From an uncultured Mollicutes bacterium (GTDB lineage Bacteria; Bacillota_I; Bacilli_A; RFN20; CAG-288): a stretch of 64,000 nt of DNA. Of this stretch, positions 52,103 through 60,047 are shown in pieces. Positions within the stretch are counted from its first letter, which is position 1. Every line of letters begins with the position of its first letter. The stretch is taken from positions 1 through 64,000 of the forward strand of contig UQDS01000008.1 of the NCBI GenBank assembly GCA_900539865.1. The letters run 5' to 3'. Under the pieces are notes generated by a model. The model saw only the letters and a list, made by a program, of their open reading frames with translations, made no database searches and was not told the origin of the DNA. The position numbers were made by a program, and so were the translations under genes.

Positions 52103-52982
52103 ATTGATCCCCGTATTACAAAAATACATTTGGGCCGGAAATAAATTAAAAGCCTACAAAGAGACAGCGCTAGATGCCATTGCAGAAAGCTGGGAACTAT
52201 CGCAATTGAAAGAAGGCCATTCTCTTTTAAAAGAAGAAAATAACGCTTATGAACTGAACCAGGTCTTTACCCCCTCGGACCTCGGTCCACGTTTTTCTAC
52301 GTTTCAAGACTTTCCGTTGCTGATCAAATTAATTGACTCTGCTAAATCGTTATCGATTCAAGTACATCCCGATGACAATTATGCAAGAAGTCATGAAAAC
52401 AGCAACGGAAAGACAGAGATGTGGATCATCTTAGAGGCGAAAGAAGATGCTTACATCTATTTGGGATTAAAAGAAACTATTTCCAAAGAAGAATTGAGAA
52501 AAAACACTTCCGATGATCGTCTTTTGACTCTGTTAAATAAGGTGTACGTTCATCCTGGCGATATCTATGTGATAGAGCCCGGGACAATTCACGCTATCGG
52601 CGAAGGCATCACGCTTTGCGAGATTCAACAAAGCAGCAATATCACCTATCGGGTCTATGATTTCAATCGTGTAGATGCTCACGGAAACAAAAGACAACTC
52701 CACATCGATAAAGCGTTGGATGTGATCAATTTCTGCGCCTATACTCCTTCAAATTTAAAAGGGTGCTCTCACATTGAAACACCTTATTTTCATGTCTACC
52801 CTGATTCTTGTAAAACTTTTAAGAAATATCACTTTTTCGATTCCTTTGCTGTAATTACAGTAGTTAGTGGCGATGGTGAAATCAATGGTTTACCTGTAAG
52901 CAAGTATCATTCTTACCTTGTGAAAGCAGATGTCGACATTGAAATCAGCGGGGATTTAGCCTATATCATCTCCACTTTGTAA
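52086..52982 (+). CDS. manA: Mannose-6-phosphate isomerase, class I
   Basis: A 298-residue zinc enzyme interconverting mannose-6-phosphate and fructose-6-phosphate. The N-terminal LQKYIWAGNKL, the metal-binding QVHPDD and GKTEMWIIL, and the IEPGTIHAIG loop are present. I use ATG 52086, with GGAG 6 bases upstream inside the pgm 3' end; the in-frame extension upstream overlaps pgm and has no ribosome site. It is translationally linked to the phosphohexomutase. Confidence 0.92.
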   Translation: MKNIYELIPVLQKYIWAGNKLKAYKETALDAIAESWELSQLKEGHSLLKEENNAYELNQVFTPSDLGPRFSTFQDFPLLIKLIDSAKSLSIQVHPDDNYARSHENSNGKTEMWIILEAKEDAYIYLGLKETISKEELRKNTSDDRLLTLLNKVYVHPGDIYVIEPGTIHAIGEGITLCEIQQSSNITYRVYDFNRVDAHGNKRQLHIDKALDVINFCAYTPSNLKGCSHIETPYFHVYPDSCKTFKKYHFFDSFAVITVVSGDGEINGLPVSKYHSYLVKADVDIEISGDLAYIISTL

Positions 52983-53041
52983 AATAGTAAAATCAATAAA
53001 AGTTTAACTGAAAATATTTTGCTACTGTCAATATAAAACAC

Positions 53042-53070
53042 TTGACAGCCAATAAAAACAGTCTTATACT
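53042..53070 (+). promoter_or_regulatory. Promoter of the rpsP operon
   Basis: Consensus TTGACA (53042-53047) and TATACT (53065-53070) with 17-base spacing, 43 bases before rpsP. Confidence 0.8.
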
Positions 53071-53112
53071 TATTAGGCTAGAATTAAATATCATTATTGG
53101 AGGATACAAAAT

Positions 53113-53391
53113 ATGGTTAAAATCAGATTAGCAAGAATCGGCCGCACTCATGCCCCGGCCTACAGAATCGTTGTTTCCGATTCCAGAAGAATCCCGAATT
53201 CTGCCGCTTTAGCTCAGTTAGGCAGCTACGATCCGATCTCTGGCAAGTCCACAATCAACGAAGAAGAAGCTCTCAAGTGGCTCAACAATGGTGCCATCCC
53301 TTCTGAATCTGTTAAAACTCTTCTCACCAAGCATGGCATCTACAAGAAATTCGTCGACGCCAAAATTGCTGCTAAGAAAGCCGCAAAGTAA
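53113..53391 (+). CDS. rpsP: Ribosomal protein S16
   Basis: A 92-residue protein with the family start VKIRLARIGRTHAPAYRIVVSDSR and GSYDPISG. GGAGG lies 8 bases before the ATG. It is the first gene of the rpsP-khpA-rimM-trmD operon. Confidence 0.97.
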   Translation: MVKIRLARIGRTHAPAYRIVVSDSRRIPNSAALAQLGSYDPISGKSTINEEEALKWLNNGAIPSESVKTLLTKHGIYKKFVDAKIAAKKAAK

Positions 53392-53409
53392 GTTTAAAGA
53401 GTAATCTAT

Positions 53410-53709
53410 ATGGAAAACGGCACTAACCTCGATCTCACTGAGGACCTTCGCTCTCTCATCGAACCGTTGGTTAGCAAACCTGAGGAAATTCGAATCAAGA
53501 GACTTGATAAACCGGAAGATTTAGGCAAGAAAGAACAGAATTACCTCATCCTTTGCGCTAAGGACGATCTCGGAAAGCTCATCGGAAGACACGGCGTCAT
53601 CTCCGATTCTCTCCGCACGATTCCCAATGTCTCCGTCAAGAATATGAGAAAGAAAATCCATCTTCGCTTTGAATCTTTAGAAGATTTCGACGGAAACGAA
53701 TCCAAATAG
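53410..53709 (+). CDS. khpA: KH-domain RNA-binding protein KhpA
   Basis: A 99-residue protein with a single KH domain: the GxxG loop GKLIGRHG at about 56-63 follows LILCAKDDLG. It acts with KhpB as a small RNA and mRNA chaperone in Firmicutes, linked to cell elongation and division. Its place between rpsP and rimM is conserved. It has a short N-terminal extension and ends with an acidic tail. Confidence 0.9.
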   Translation: MENGTNLDLTEDLRSLIEPLVSKPEEIRIKRLDKPEDLGKKEQNYLILCAKDDLGKLIGRHGVISDSLRTIPNVSVKNMRKKIHLRFESLEDFDGNESK

Positions 53710-53717
53710 TATACAAT

Positions 53718-53750
53718 AGAGGGGAACCGAAAGGGTCCCCTCTTTCTTTC
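53718..53750 (+). terminator. Partial terminator within the operon
   Basis: AGAGGGGA ... TCCCCTCT stem with a weak T/C tail. It probably lowers read-through into rimM-trmD relative to rpsP. Confidence 0.6.
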
Positions 53751-53769
53751 ATTATAAAAGGAGAACAAC

Positions 53770-54270
53770 ATGGCACTGAAAAAATTAGGAACCATTGTCA
53801 ATTTCTTCGGTTTGAAAGGTCAAATTAAAGTCTCAGTGACCACTTCCCAAGCGGAAGAACGCTTCAAACCCGGCAAGAAAATCATCATTAAAAACACGAT
53901 GAATCAAGATGAAGAATTCACTATTAAATCCTTGATGGTGAAGAACTCTCGCATCGTTGTCATCGGCTTAGAAGGCTATGACGATATCAACGACATCCAG
54001 TGGATGATTGGAAGAGATATCGTAGCGAATGTTCGTGCGCCGAAAGGATCTTTCTTTTTTGATGATTTGATTGGTATGACTGTCGTTAACTCCACCGGAG
54101 AGCTTGTCGGAACTGTCCAGTCTATCACCCCGATGCCCGCTTGCAATTACTTAGTCATCAACGAAACTCTCTATATTCCTTTCCTCTTAGAAAAATTTAT
54201 CGAATCTGTCGATAAAAAGGAAAAACGCATCACTTTAACTCCCTTGGGAGACGAAGTTTCCAAACAATGA
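53770..54270 (+). CDS. rimM: Ribosome maturation factor RimM
   Basis: A 166-residue 30S maturation factor. The N-terminal barrel starts LGTIVNFFGLKGQIKV, and the PRC-barrel part has FFFDDLIGMTVVN, GTVQSI, YLVI and YIPFL. AAGGAG precedes the ATG. Its end overlaps trmD by 4 bases (ATGA). Confidence 0.94.
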   Translation: MALKKLGTIVNFFGLKGQIKVSVTTSQAEERFKPGKKIIIKNTMNQDEEFTIKSLMVKNSRIVVIGLEGYDDINDIQWMIGRDIVANVRAPKGSFFFDDLIGMTVVNSTGELVGTVQSITPMPACNYLVINETLYIPFLLEKFIESVDKKEKRITLTPLGDEVSKQ

Positions 54271-55049
54271 AAATCAAGATTCTGACTTTATTTCCAAAAT
54301 TCTATAACGAATTCTTGAGATCGAGTATTATTGGAAGAAGCATTTTAAATGGTTGCGTTGAAATTGAAATCATTAACATCCGCGATTACTCCCTCGACAA
54401 GAACCACCGTGTCGACGATCATCCTATCGGCGGTGGCGCTGGCTTGATCATGCGCATGGAACCTTTGATGGATTGTATGCGCGCCAACACAAGCGAAATC
54501 ACTCATAAAATTCTCCTGGGTCCGAAAGGAAAAACATTCACACAAAAAGATGCTATCCGCCTTTCCAAAATGGAAGAAATCTGTTTGATTTGCGGCCATT
54601 ATGAAGGAGTGGATTGCCGTTTTGAAGATTATGTCGATGAACAGCTTTCTATCGGCGATTTCATTCTCACAGGTGGTGAGATTCCTGCAATGGCTATCAC
54701 CGATGCAATTGTCCGACTGCTCAAAGGCGCAATTGCCGATGAATCCACCATTGAAGAATCCTTTAACAATTCCTTATTGGAATACCCGCAGTACACTTAT
54801 CCAAAAGAATACGAGGGTAAGAAAATCCCTGACATTCTCTTCTGTGGAAACCATCAAATCATCGATGAGTATCACCGCAAAGAATCGATTCGTGAAACTT
54901 ATATCCATCGTCGCGATCTCTTTGATCAAATGGTCTACACCAAAAAAGATGCCGCATATATCAAAGAGCTCAAGCAAGGAAACGGTTCTTCTCCAAGCGA
55001 AAAAGAGAAGAAAGCGATGGAAAAAGGAAAACGTTTCATCAGCGACTAA
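54267..55049 (+). CDS. trmD: tRNA (guanine-N1)-methyltransferase TrmD
   Basis: A 260-residue SPOUT-class enzyme making m1G37 in tRNA. The knot region has LGPKGKTFTQ, LICGHYEGVDCRF and LSIGDFILTGGE; the substrate-site DHPIGGGAGLIMRMEPL is present. The 4-base overlap with rimM indicates coupling. rplS, which usually follows, is absent here. Confidence 0.96.
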   Translation: MKIKILTLFPKFYNEFLRSSIIGRSILNGCVEIEIINIRDYSLDKNHRVDDHPIGGGAGLIMRMEPLMDCMRANTSEITHKILLGPKGKTFTQKDAIRLSKMEEICLICGHYEGVDCRFEDYVDEQLSIGDFILTGGEIPAMAITDAIVRLLKGAIADESTIEESFNNSLLEYPQYTYPKEYEGKKIPDILFCGNHQIIDEYHRKESIRETYIHRRDLFDQMVYTKKDAAYIKELKQGNGSSPSEKEKKAMEKGKRFISD

Positions 55050-55097
55050 AAAAGTTCGGTACTTCTCTTGTTTTATCAAAAGGGTACCGAACTTTTT
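55048..55097. terminator. Terminator between trmD and ffh (convergent)
   Basis: A 14-base stem AAAAAGTTCGGTAC / GTACCGAACTTTTT with T runs in both directions. It can serve both operons. Confidence 0.92.
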
Positions 55098-55111
55098 ATT
55101 TGTTTCTGTTT

Positions 55112-56449
55112 TTAGAATTTTCCAAAACGACGCATGAGCATCGGATTGTTCTTCATCATCGCCATCTGTTTTTTCATTGTTTCAAAAGATTCAATCAGTT
55201 TAGTAACATCGCGAGGATCGGTTCCTGAACCTTTAGCGATACGGACTTTACGAGAGGATTTAATCATCTCCGGTTTTCTTCTTTCATCTCTTGTCATAGA
55301 CTGAATGATGACTTCAGTCTTTTTTAAAGCGGCTTGTGCCTGATCCAATTGATCGTCTTTTAACTTCGGCATATTCGGCATCATACCGATGATCTTTTTC
55401 AAGGGGCCGAGCTTATTCATCTGTTTCATGATCGACAACATATCGGTGAGGTCAAATTGGCCTTGCATCATACGACGAGAGGTCTTTTCCGCCTGCTTTT
55501 CATCGATTTTTTCTTGAATTTCTTCGACCAAGGAGACAATATCTCCCATGCCGAGAATTCGATCGGCCATTCTGTCAGGATGGAAATTTTCTAAATCTCC
55601 GATTTTTTCACCGACAGCCGCATACTTGATCGGAAGGCCTGTCATACGTTTGATAGACAAAGCGGCACCACCGCGGGAGTCACCGTCAAGTTTTGTCATG
55701 ATAAGACCGGTGATTTTAATTTGTTCGCTGAAGGCTAAAGCGACATTTGTCGCATTTTGACCCGATAAAGCATCGACAGTTAAGAGAGTTTCATCGATGT
55801 GAACCAAAGATTGAATATCTTGTAATTCTTTCATCAATTTTTCATCGATTTCCAAACGACCAGCTGTATCTAAGATTAAAATATTGTACTTTTCTTCAAC
55901 TGCCTTCTGATAAGCAGCTTTTGCAATATCAGGTGGGTTGACACCGGGCTGACCACAATAAGTCTCTACTTGCGGTTCGCATTTCAAACCCAAATTGCGA
56001 AGCTGATCCACAGCAGCCGGACGATAGATGTCAAGCGCACCTAAAAGAACCTTCTTATGATTTTTCTTTTCAAAAAGCTGTGCCAATTTTGCAGCAGACG
56101 TTGTCTTACCGGTACCCTGAAGACCAACCATCATAATGACTGTCGGTTTACCGTCCATACGGAAGGGAATGTCATTATCGCCATCGCCTAATAACTTTTC
56201 CATTTTGTCATGTACGATTTTGACAACCATGTCACCAGGAGAGACTTTTGTCAAAACTTTTTGACCGATTGCTTCCTGTTCGATTTCTTTGACAAATTCA
56301 GAGACGACGGTATAATTGACGTCCGCTTCCAAAAGGGCCTTACGGACCTCTTGCAGCATCTCTGCCATATTTTTTTCGGTAAGGGTTGCTTGACCGCGAA
56401 CTTTTCTAAAAATTCCCGATAAACGATCGCCTAAAGACTCAAACGCCAT
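55112..56449 (-). CDS. ffh: Signal recognition particle GTPase
   Basis: A 445-residue SRP54 homologue that binds signal sequences with 4.5S RNA. The N domain starts FESLGDRL; the G domain has GLQGTGKTTSAAKLA, DTAGRLEID and TKLDGDSRGGAALS. The C-terminal M domain has MSIMKQMNKLGPLKKIIGMMP and the RNA-binding RIAKGSGTDPRDV. The gene overlaps ylxM by 11 bases. SRP RNA is not in this window. Confidence 0.97.
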   Translation of the reverse strand: MAFESLGDRLSGIFRKVRGQATLTEKNMAEMLQEVRKALLEADVNYTVVSEFVKEIEQEAIGQKVLTKVSPGDMVVKIVHDKMEKLLGDGDNDIPFRMDGKPTVIMMVGLQGTGKTTSAAKLAQLFEKKNHKKVLLGALDIYRPAAVDQLRNLGLKCEPQVETYCGQPGVNPPDIAKAAYQKAVEEKYNILILDTAGRLEIDEKLMKELQDIQSLVHIDETLLTVDALSGQNATNVALAFSEQIKITGLIMTKLDGDSRGGAALSIKRMTGLPIKYAAVGEKIGDLENFHPDRMADRILGMGDIVSLVEEIQEKIDEKQAEKTSRRMMQGQFDLTDMLSIMKQMNKLGPLKKIIGMMPNMPKLKDDQLDQAQAALKKTEVIIQSMTRDERRKPEMIKSSRKVRIAKGSGTDPRDVTKLIESFETMKKQMAMMKNNPMLMRRFGKF

Positions 56450-56786
56450 AACTGAGTTCTCCTTTAATCTTTTCTAAATACTGCATCAGTTCCTCCTTGT
56501 CTTGGATTTCTTTTGCATGGTCTATCATCGCGATAATCTTATCATTTTTCTTGCATAGACCTAATTTCTTTTCAAATAATTCTAATTTTTTGACTCCAGC
56601 TTCAATCGATTCAAAGATTGCATTGCGAGAGACATTTTCATTTTCAGCAACTTCGCTGAGAGAATAGTCCATCAAGTAGACATATTCGATTCTTCTTCTG
56701 ACTTTTGCAGTCAGAAGGCCACCATAAGAAAGAAATAGCAAAGACACCCTTTCTTTCTTCTTTAAAATTTCAGATTCCTCTCTCAT
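56439..56786 (-). CDS. ylxM: YlxM family helix-turn-helix protein
   Basis: A 115-residue UPF0122 protein with a sigma-like helix-turn-helix: YSLSEVAENENVSRNAIFESIEAGVKKLE (about 40-68). YlxM proteins are encoded with ffh in Firmicutes and modulate SRP GTPases in streptococci. I start it at ATG 56786, which overlaps the preceding stop (ATGA), giving the normal family length; the longer in-frame reading is the membrane protein gene in another frame. It overlaps ffh. Confidence 0.88.
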   Translation of the reverse strand: MREESEILKKKERVSLLFLSYGGLLTAKVRRRIEYVYLMDYSLSEVAENENVSRNAIFESIEAGVKKLELFEKKLGLCKKNDKIIAMIDHAKEIQDKEELMQYLEKIKGELSYGV

Positions 56787-57025
56787 ACGCCGAATAAGAA
56801 TGTAAACAATAAATTGAAGAGAATAAAGAAGAGTGCAAGCGAGAGGAAACGAGTCATGAAGTTGACCCATCCATCACCTTTACGCTGCATAAACGTAAAG
56901 AGCAAAGACATGATGGTCGAAGAAAGAATCATCAGTAACATGCTGTTGTTCACAAACATCATCAAGATGGTGTTAACGATGAAATTAAGGAAGATGATAA
57001 TCAATAAACTCATTCCAAATCCCAT
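56783..57025 (-). CDS. Small membrane protein in the SRP operon
   Basis: An 80-residue protein with three predicted membrane helices (about 4-22, 27-45 and 57-78) and a short basic loop MQRKGDGW. It starts 5 bases after the ftsY stop, with GAGG upstream, and its stop overlaps the ylxM start by 4 bases. No family was recognised. Tight coupling between ftsY and ylxM suggests that it is real and may take part in membrane targeting. Confidence 0.65.
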   Translation of the reverse strand: MGFGMSLLIIIFLNFIVNTILMMFVNNSMLLMILSSTIMSLLFTFMQRKGDGWVNFMTRFLSLALFFILFNLLFTFLFGV

Positions 57026-57030
57026 GATAA

Positions 57031-58290
57031 TTAATCCTCATTTCCGACAAGGAGACCATAAAGATACTTGTCTAAATCAAATTCTTCTAACTGATCCATC
57101 TTTTCACCCAAACCGATAAATTTTACCGGTAAAGCCAAGCGGTCACGGATAGATAAAATGATACCACCCTTACTAGAACCATCCATCTTTGTGATGATGA
57201 TGCCGGTGATAGTCACTGCTTCTTTAAACACCTGAGCTTGATCGATTCCGTTTTGACCAGTATTTGCATCAATGATCAACAAGGATTCATGCGGAGCAGA
57301 AGGAATCACTTTCTTGATGACACGAACCATCTTTGAAAGTTCATCCATCAATCCTTTTTTGTTTTGTAATCTTCCGGCGGTATCGATGATGACCAAATCA
57401 TAATGCTCCTCTAACGATTTCTTCATCGCATCATAGCAAAGAGAAGCAGGGTCACTATTCGGACGAGAAAGAATATCTACACCGACTTTATTCGCCCAAT
57501 AGGTCAACTGTTCCACAGCGCCAGCACGGAAAGTATCGCCAGCGACTAAAAGGACTTTCTTGCCCTTGTTTTTATACTTGTACGCCAACTTAGCCACAGT
57601 TGTGGTCTTTCCAACACCATTGACACCACACATGAATAAAACAGTGGGTTCGCCTTCTTTAAAGGCAATGTCTGTTGAAAACGTTCCGCCTTGGTTGACA
57701 TAGGAGATAAACATCTTATCGATGAGCAAATCGTTTAAGGCTACTGTATCCGTTATATTTTCAACAGCAGCTTCCTTTGCTGTCTGCTGAATCAATTCGA
57801 TGGAAAGATTCACGCCGACATCCGCTTCGATTAAAATACGTTCCAAATTATCAAAATAATCTTGGTTGATCACCTTGTTCGATTTGGCAAGTTTCTTTAA
57901 TCTCTCTGTGAAAAACAGACGCGATTTATCTAAGCCAGCAACATATTTTTCTTCGCTGGACATGCCGCTTTCATTATCGCTCTTTTCATTGACCTGCTCT
58001 TTTTCTTCTTTCTGAGCGACATTTTCTCTTTTTTCTTTTTTAAAATTTTCTTTTGCAGGTTCTTCCAATGTTCTTTCTTCAACCGCAACATCCGGTGTCG
58101 AAGGACTTGTTCTTTCTTCCTCTTGTGTCTCAGCAACTGCGCTGTTCTCTTCTTTTTCAACAGTAGATTCAAGAGGAACTTCTTCGCTTATTTCTTCAAG
58201 AGAAGAAAGAGATGACTCTTCTTTTTCAAGAGATTCCGATTCCTTGTTCTTCTTTGAAAACTTATTTTTTAAAAAACTGATTAATCCCAT
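57031..58290 (-). CDS. ftsY: SRP receptor GTPase FtsY
   Basis: A 419-residue receptor for SRP. An acidic Glu/Ser-rich A region (about 10-120) is followed by the NG domain with CGVNGVGKTTTVAKLA, DTAGRLQNKKGLMDEL, TKMDGSSKGGI and GLGEKMDQLEEFD. I use ATG 58290, which directly follows the rnc stop, rather than the GTG three codons earlier that overlaps rnc. A hydrophobic N-terminus (MGLISFLKNKF) may contact the membrane. Confidence 0.96.
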   Translation of the reverse strand: MGLISFLKNKFSKKNKESESLEKEESSLSSLEEISEEVPLESTVEKEENSAVAETQEEERTSPSTPDVAVEERTLEEPAKENFKKEKRENVAQKEEKEQVNEKSDNESGMSSEEKYVAGLDKSRLFFTERLKKLAKSNKVINQDYFDNLERILIEADVGVNLSIELIQQTAKEAAVENITDTVALNDLLIDKMFISYVNQGGTFSTDIAFKEGEPTVLFMCGVNGVGKTTTVAKLAYKYKNKGKKVLLVAGDTFRAGAVEQLTYWANKVGVDILSRPNSDPASLCYDAMKKSLEEHYDLVIIDTAGRLQNKKGLMDELSKMVRVIKKVIPSAPHESLLIIDANTGQNGIDQAQVFKEAVTITGIIITKMDGSSKGGIILSIRDRLALPVKFIGLGEKMDQLEEFDLDKYLYGLLVGNED

Positions 58291-58291
58291 G

Positions 58292-58975
58292 TTAATCACC
58301 CACTTTCTTGCTCAGTGCATCACGAGCAGCGTTGATTTCAGCTTCTTTCTTATTGTGTCCTTCACCGACACCTAAGACATCTTCACCGATGCGAGCTTCT
58401 ACTACATAACTGACATCATCTGTGTTGATATTCTTTGAGGAAATCACCACGTATTCAATATTGGTGCCATTCATATAAGCTTGCAGCCTACCTTTTGTAT
58501 CACGCACTTGCGATACTTCTAACGCCATCTCAAGCAACGGATCAAAAATAGAAACAACAATATCTCTCACTTTTTCATATCCTTGATCGAGATAAACCGC
58601 CGCGATAAAAGCTTCAAAAACATCCTCATTGACATGAGAATGATGATGGATATTTTTTGCTTCGCCAACAGAGTAACGAACCAAATCCGCAAAGCCATAG
58701 ACCGATTCTGAAAGACGAGAAAGCGTCTTTCCATCGACCAATGCCGATCTTGCCATAGATAATTTACCGGAGTTGCTCTTAGGATAGTGTTGGTAAACCA
58801 TATCACCAACAATCATATCCAACAGAGAATCGCCTAGAAATTCCAAGCGATCATAAGAGGGACAACCAGGGTGTTCGTTGGAATAAGAGGGGTGTGTAAA
58901 AGCCATCTCATACAATGAGATGTCCTTTGGTTTGATGTGAAACTCCTCTAACAATTCCAACAGATGTTCGATCAT
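58292..58975 (-). CDS. rnc: Ribonuclease III
   Basis: A 227-residue double-strand-specific endonuclease for rRNA and mRNA processing. The catalytic signature YDRLEFLGDSLLD and second acidic site NEDVFEAFIAAVYLD are intact. A C-terminal double-stranded RNA-binding domain (about 155-227) ends with GHNKKEAEINAARDAL. It lies one base after plsX and one base before ftsY. Confidence 0.97.
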   Translation of the reverse strand: MIEHLLELLEEFHIKPKDISLYEMAFTHPSYSNEHPGCPSYDRLEFLGDSLLDMIVGDMVYQHYPKSNSGKLSMARSALVDGKTLSRLSESVYGFADLVRYSVGEAKNIHHHSHVNEDVFEAFIAAVYLDQGYEKVRDIVVSIFDPLLEMALEVSQVRDTKGRLQAYMNGTNIEYVVISSKNINTDDVSYVVEARIGEDVLGVGEGHNKKEAEINAARDALSKKVGD

Positions 58976-58976
58976 A

Positions 58977-59972
58977 TTAATTTTTCATCTCCTCTTTGAT
59001 GGCATCGACGACTTTCGCATCTACCATCTCCTTGCTTACACGAAGCGCATTGTAGAAGGCATATGCGTTGCTGTTTCCGTGTGCTTTCACTGCTACACCA
59101 TTGATACCGAGTAAAATCGCGCCTCCGTATTTGCGATAATCCATCTTACCCTTCATCTCTTTAAAGCCGTTTGCAGCAAAGAGATAACCGATTTTTGTGA
59201 AAAGATTACGCTTAAAAGAATCTTTAATCATCTGATTCATCATGGAAGCCATACCCTCCATAGATTTTAAGAAGATATTTCCAGCATAACCGCCTGTGAC
59301 AATGACGTCGTGTTTTCCATCTAAGGCGTAACGAGCTTCCACATTGCCCTGATAATTGCTTAATTTGCTTTCTTTTAAGATGTGATATGCCTCAACAACC
59401 TCATCTGTACCTTTTCCTTCTTCTACGCCATTAGAAAGAGTGTAGATTGTCGGATTTTCATAATGAAGCAGCTTTGTCGCATAGATATTTCCCATCAGCG
59501 CAAACTGATAGATTTCATCCGCTGTGTTTAAGTTGTTGGCACCGACATCTAAAATGACAGCCGCCTTACCCTTTATCGCTGTCGGGAAAGGCACACAAAG
59601 GCCCGAGCGAAGCACGCCTTCAATATTTCTTAATACAATTGTCGCGCCCGTTAAAAAGCCACCCGTACTGCCTGCAGAAACAACAGCGTCTGCTTCCCCG
59701 TTTTTCACAGCTGAAATAGCTTGATACATAGAGGAATTTTTTGACCGTAAAAAATCTAACGGTTTGATTTCCATCGGAATCACGCCCGTCGTGTTTTTAA
59801 TGCTGACACGATCCTTGAATTCACACTGTTCAAAAAGACCTTTTAACACCGGTTCATCACCATAGAGAATAACGGTATCTTCTTTGTGTTCCTTCAAATG
59901 GCGGATGACACCTTTCGACAATTCTTCCGGACCGCTATCCGATCCCATCATATCAACTGCAATTCTTGCCAT
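58977..59972 (-). CDS. plsX: Phosphate acyltransferase PlsX
   Basis: A 331-residue enzyme making acyl-phosphate from acyl-ACP for phospholipid synthesis. The start ARIAVDMMGSDSGPEE and motifs VSAGSTGGFLTGA, LDVGANNLNTADEIYQFALMG and ALDGKHDVIVTGGYAGNIFLKSMEG are present. ATG 59972 follows AAAGGAG. The fabD, fabG and acpP genes that often follow plsX are not here. FakA nearby produces another acyl-phosphate source, so fatty acids may be taken from outside. Confidence 0.96.
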   Translation of the reverse strand: MARIAVDMMGSDSGPEELSKGVIRHLKEHKEDTVILYGDEPVLKGLFEQCEFKDRVSIKNTTGVIPMEIKPLDFLRSKNSSMYQAISAVKNGEADAVVSAGSTGGFLTGATIVLRNIEGVLRSGLCVPFPTAIKGKAAVILDVGANNLNTADEIYQFALMGNIYATKLLHYENPTIYTLSNGVEEGKGTDEVVEAYHILKESKLSNYQGNVEARYALDGKHDVIVTGGYAGNIFLKSMEGMASMMNQMIKDSFKRNLFTKIGYLFAANGFKEMKGKMDYRKYGGAILLGINGVAVKAHGNSNAYAFYNALRVSKEMVDAKVVDAIKEEMKN

Positions 59973-60047
59973 ATTAAAATCTCCTTTATAAGGAAATACC
60001 AAGTATATAATAACAAAATAAACTTATATATAAAAACAAAATAATAA

